Shown in pieces: positions 6,277 through 6,488 of a DNA stretch of 6,488 bases. Origin of the DNA: Candidatus Dadabacteria bacterium (GTDB lineage Bacteria > Desulfobacterota_D > UBA1144 > Nemesobacterales > UBA2774); the NCBI GenBank assembly GCA_003229065.1, contig QIHJ01000305.1:1-6488 (forward strand). Reading direction: 5' to 3'. Every line of letters starts with the position of its first letter. Within the stretch, counting starts at the first letter, position 1. The notes under the pieces were generated by a model, which saw only the letters and a program-made list of their open reading frames with translations, made no database searches and was not told where the DNA came from. Both the position numbers and the translations under genes were made by a program.

Positions 6277-6347
6277 TTTTATTCCTGCTCAGCGTTCGAA
6301 ATTTGAATTATTCCTTAAGTCAGGGAAAGTATATCTACTTTTATATT

Positions 6348-6488
6348 ATGAGCAACTCAGTTAAAAGACTTATTACAGCTTTGGTAGCAGTGCCCGTTAT
6401 ATATATAATAATCCTCGTCGGGGGGCTGCTTTACCTTCTATTTATTCTGGCTCTAATATTCGTCGGCCAGCTAGAGTACCGTCAGATA
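6348..6488 (+). CDS. cdsA: Phosphatidate cytidylyltransferase CdsA, N-terminal part (cut by window edge)
   Basis: The first 47 codons run open to the right edge. The product begins MSNSVKRLITALVAVPVIY and continues with a long hydrophobic stretch (about residues 9-41), then GQLEYRQI. The pattern of a basic start, K-R-x-x-T-A-x-x-x-x-P, one or two membrane segments with a GG turn, and a following x-E-[FY]-R resembles the N-terminus of CdsA. CdsA makes CDP-diacylglycerol from phosphatidate and CTP at the inner membrane, the branch point of phospholipid synthesis. The signature of the family lies near its C-terminus and is outside the window, so the call rests on the N-terminus only. The ATG has no close SD. 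An unrelated small membrane protein cannot be fully excluded. Confidence 0.7.
   Translation, partial: MSNSVKRLITALVAVPVIYIIILVGGLLYLLFILALIFVGQLEYRQI

Larger units (their letters stand above)
6070..6288 (+). repeat. Three dispersed copies of a 13-bp direct repeat, consensus ATTTTATTCCTGC
   Basis: ATTTTATACCTGC occurs at 6070-6082, ATTTTATTCATGC at 6151-6163 and ATTTTATTCCTGC at 6276-6288. The first two share further similarity downstream (19 of 26 aligned positions in all). The copies bracket two blocks of hairpins, which suggests repeated insertion or a decayed duplication. Confidence 0.6.
6064..6347. other. Repeat-packed non-coding region between divergent PurN-like gene and cdsA
   Basis: I see no coding region in these 284 bases. 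The region holds four perfect-stem hairpins: GACGC/GCGTC (6099-6113), GACGG/CCGTC (6128-6145), GCGC/GCGC (6173-6183) and CACCCT/AGGGTG (6215-6237). It also has a heptamer array (6242-6276) and three copies of a 13-bp direct repeat. The last 60 bases before cdsA are AT-rich, with TTGAAT at 6303 and TATATC at 6330, but the spacing (21 bp) is too long for a confident promoter. No SD close to the cdsA ATG is seen; AGGGAAAG at 6322-6329 is 18 nt away. Confidence 0.7.

Overview
The window reads as a stretch of ordinary bacterial chromosome of roughly balanced base composition. It carries conserved housekeeping genes of cofactor, one-carbon, tRNA-charging and phospholipid metabolism, separated by short intergenic regions unusually rich in palindromic repeats. 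A cobalamin-dependent methionine synthase, a zinc-type porphobilinogen synthase, a bacterial GlnRS and a CdsA-type membrane enzyme fit a Gram-negative-like, proteobacterial or deltaproteobacterial-grade organism. The sequence alone does not allow a firm taxonomic placement.

Layout. (1) 3-1208, plus strand: the C-terminal 401 residues of MetH, entering from the left edge, followed after one base by a HAD-superfamily hydrolase (1210-1917). The pair appears translationally coupled and ends in an intrinsic terminator (1943-1973). That terminator lies inside the 3' coding end of the convergent next gene. (2) 1931-3122, minus strand: hemB followed 4 nt later by a 68-residue DUF4177-like protein, forming a two-gene operon. 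(3) 3123-3396: divergent intergenic region with a composite palindromic repeat (3169-3266), two small dyads and candidate promoters for hemB and glnS. (4) 3397-5082, plus strand: complete glnS. (5) 5083-5283: convergent spacer filled almost entirely by a 183-bp element with 13-bp perfect terminal inverted repeats. (6) 5284-6063, minus strand: a PurN-fold formyltransferase-like protein whose two key catalytic residues appear replaced. (7) 6064-6347: non-coding region packed with four small hairpins, three copies of a 13-bp direct repeat and a heptamer tandem array. (8) 6348 to the right edge, plus strand: the first 47 codons of a probable cdsA.

The genes do not form one pathway. MetH (B12-dependent) and HemB (tetrapyrrole precursor synthesis) are loosely linked through corrinoid and tetrapyrrole metabolism, but they lie in separate convergent operons. 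The most notable protein is the PurN-like one: it keeps the phosphate-binding glycine loop and C-terminal PurN landmarks but lacks the catalytic His and Asp. The most notable DNA is the density of different short palindromic elements in every intergenic gap longer than 100 bp. I found no CRISPR array, transposase, phage gene, rRNA or tRNA, and no evidence of a multi-gene novel system.
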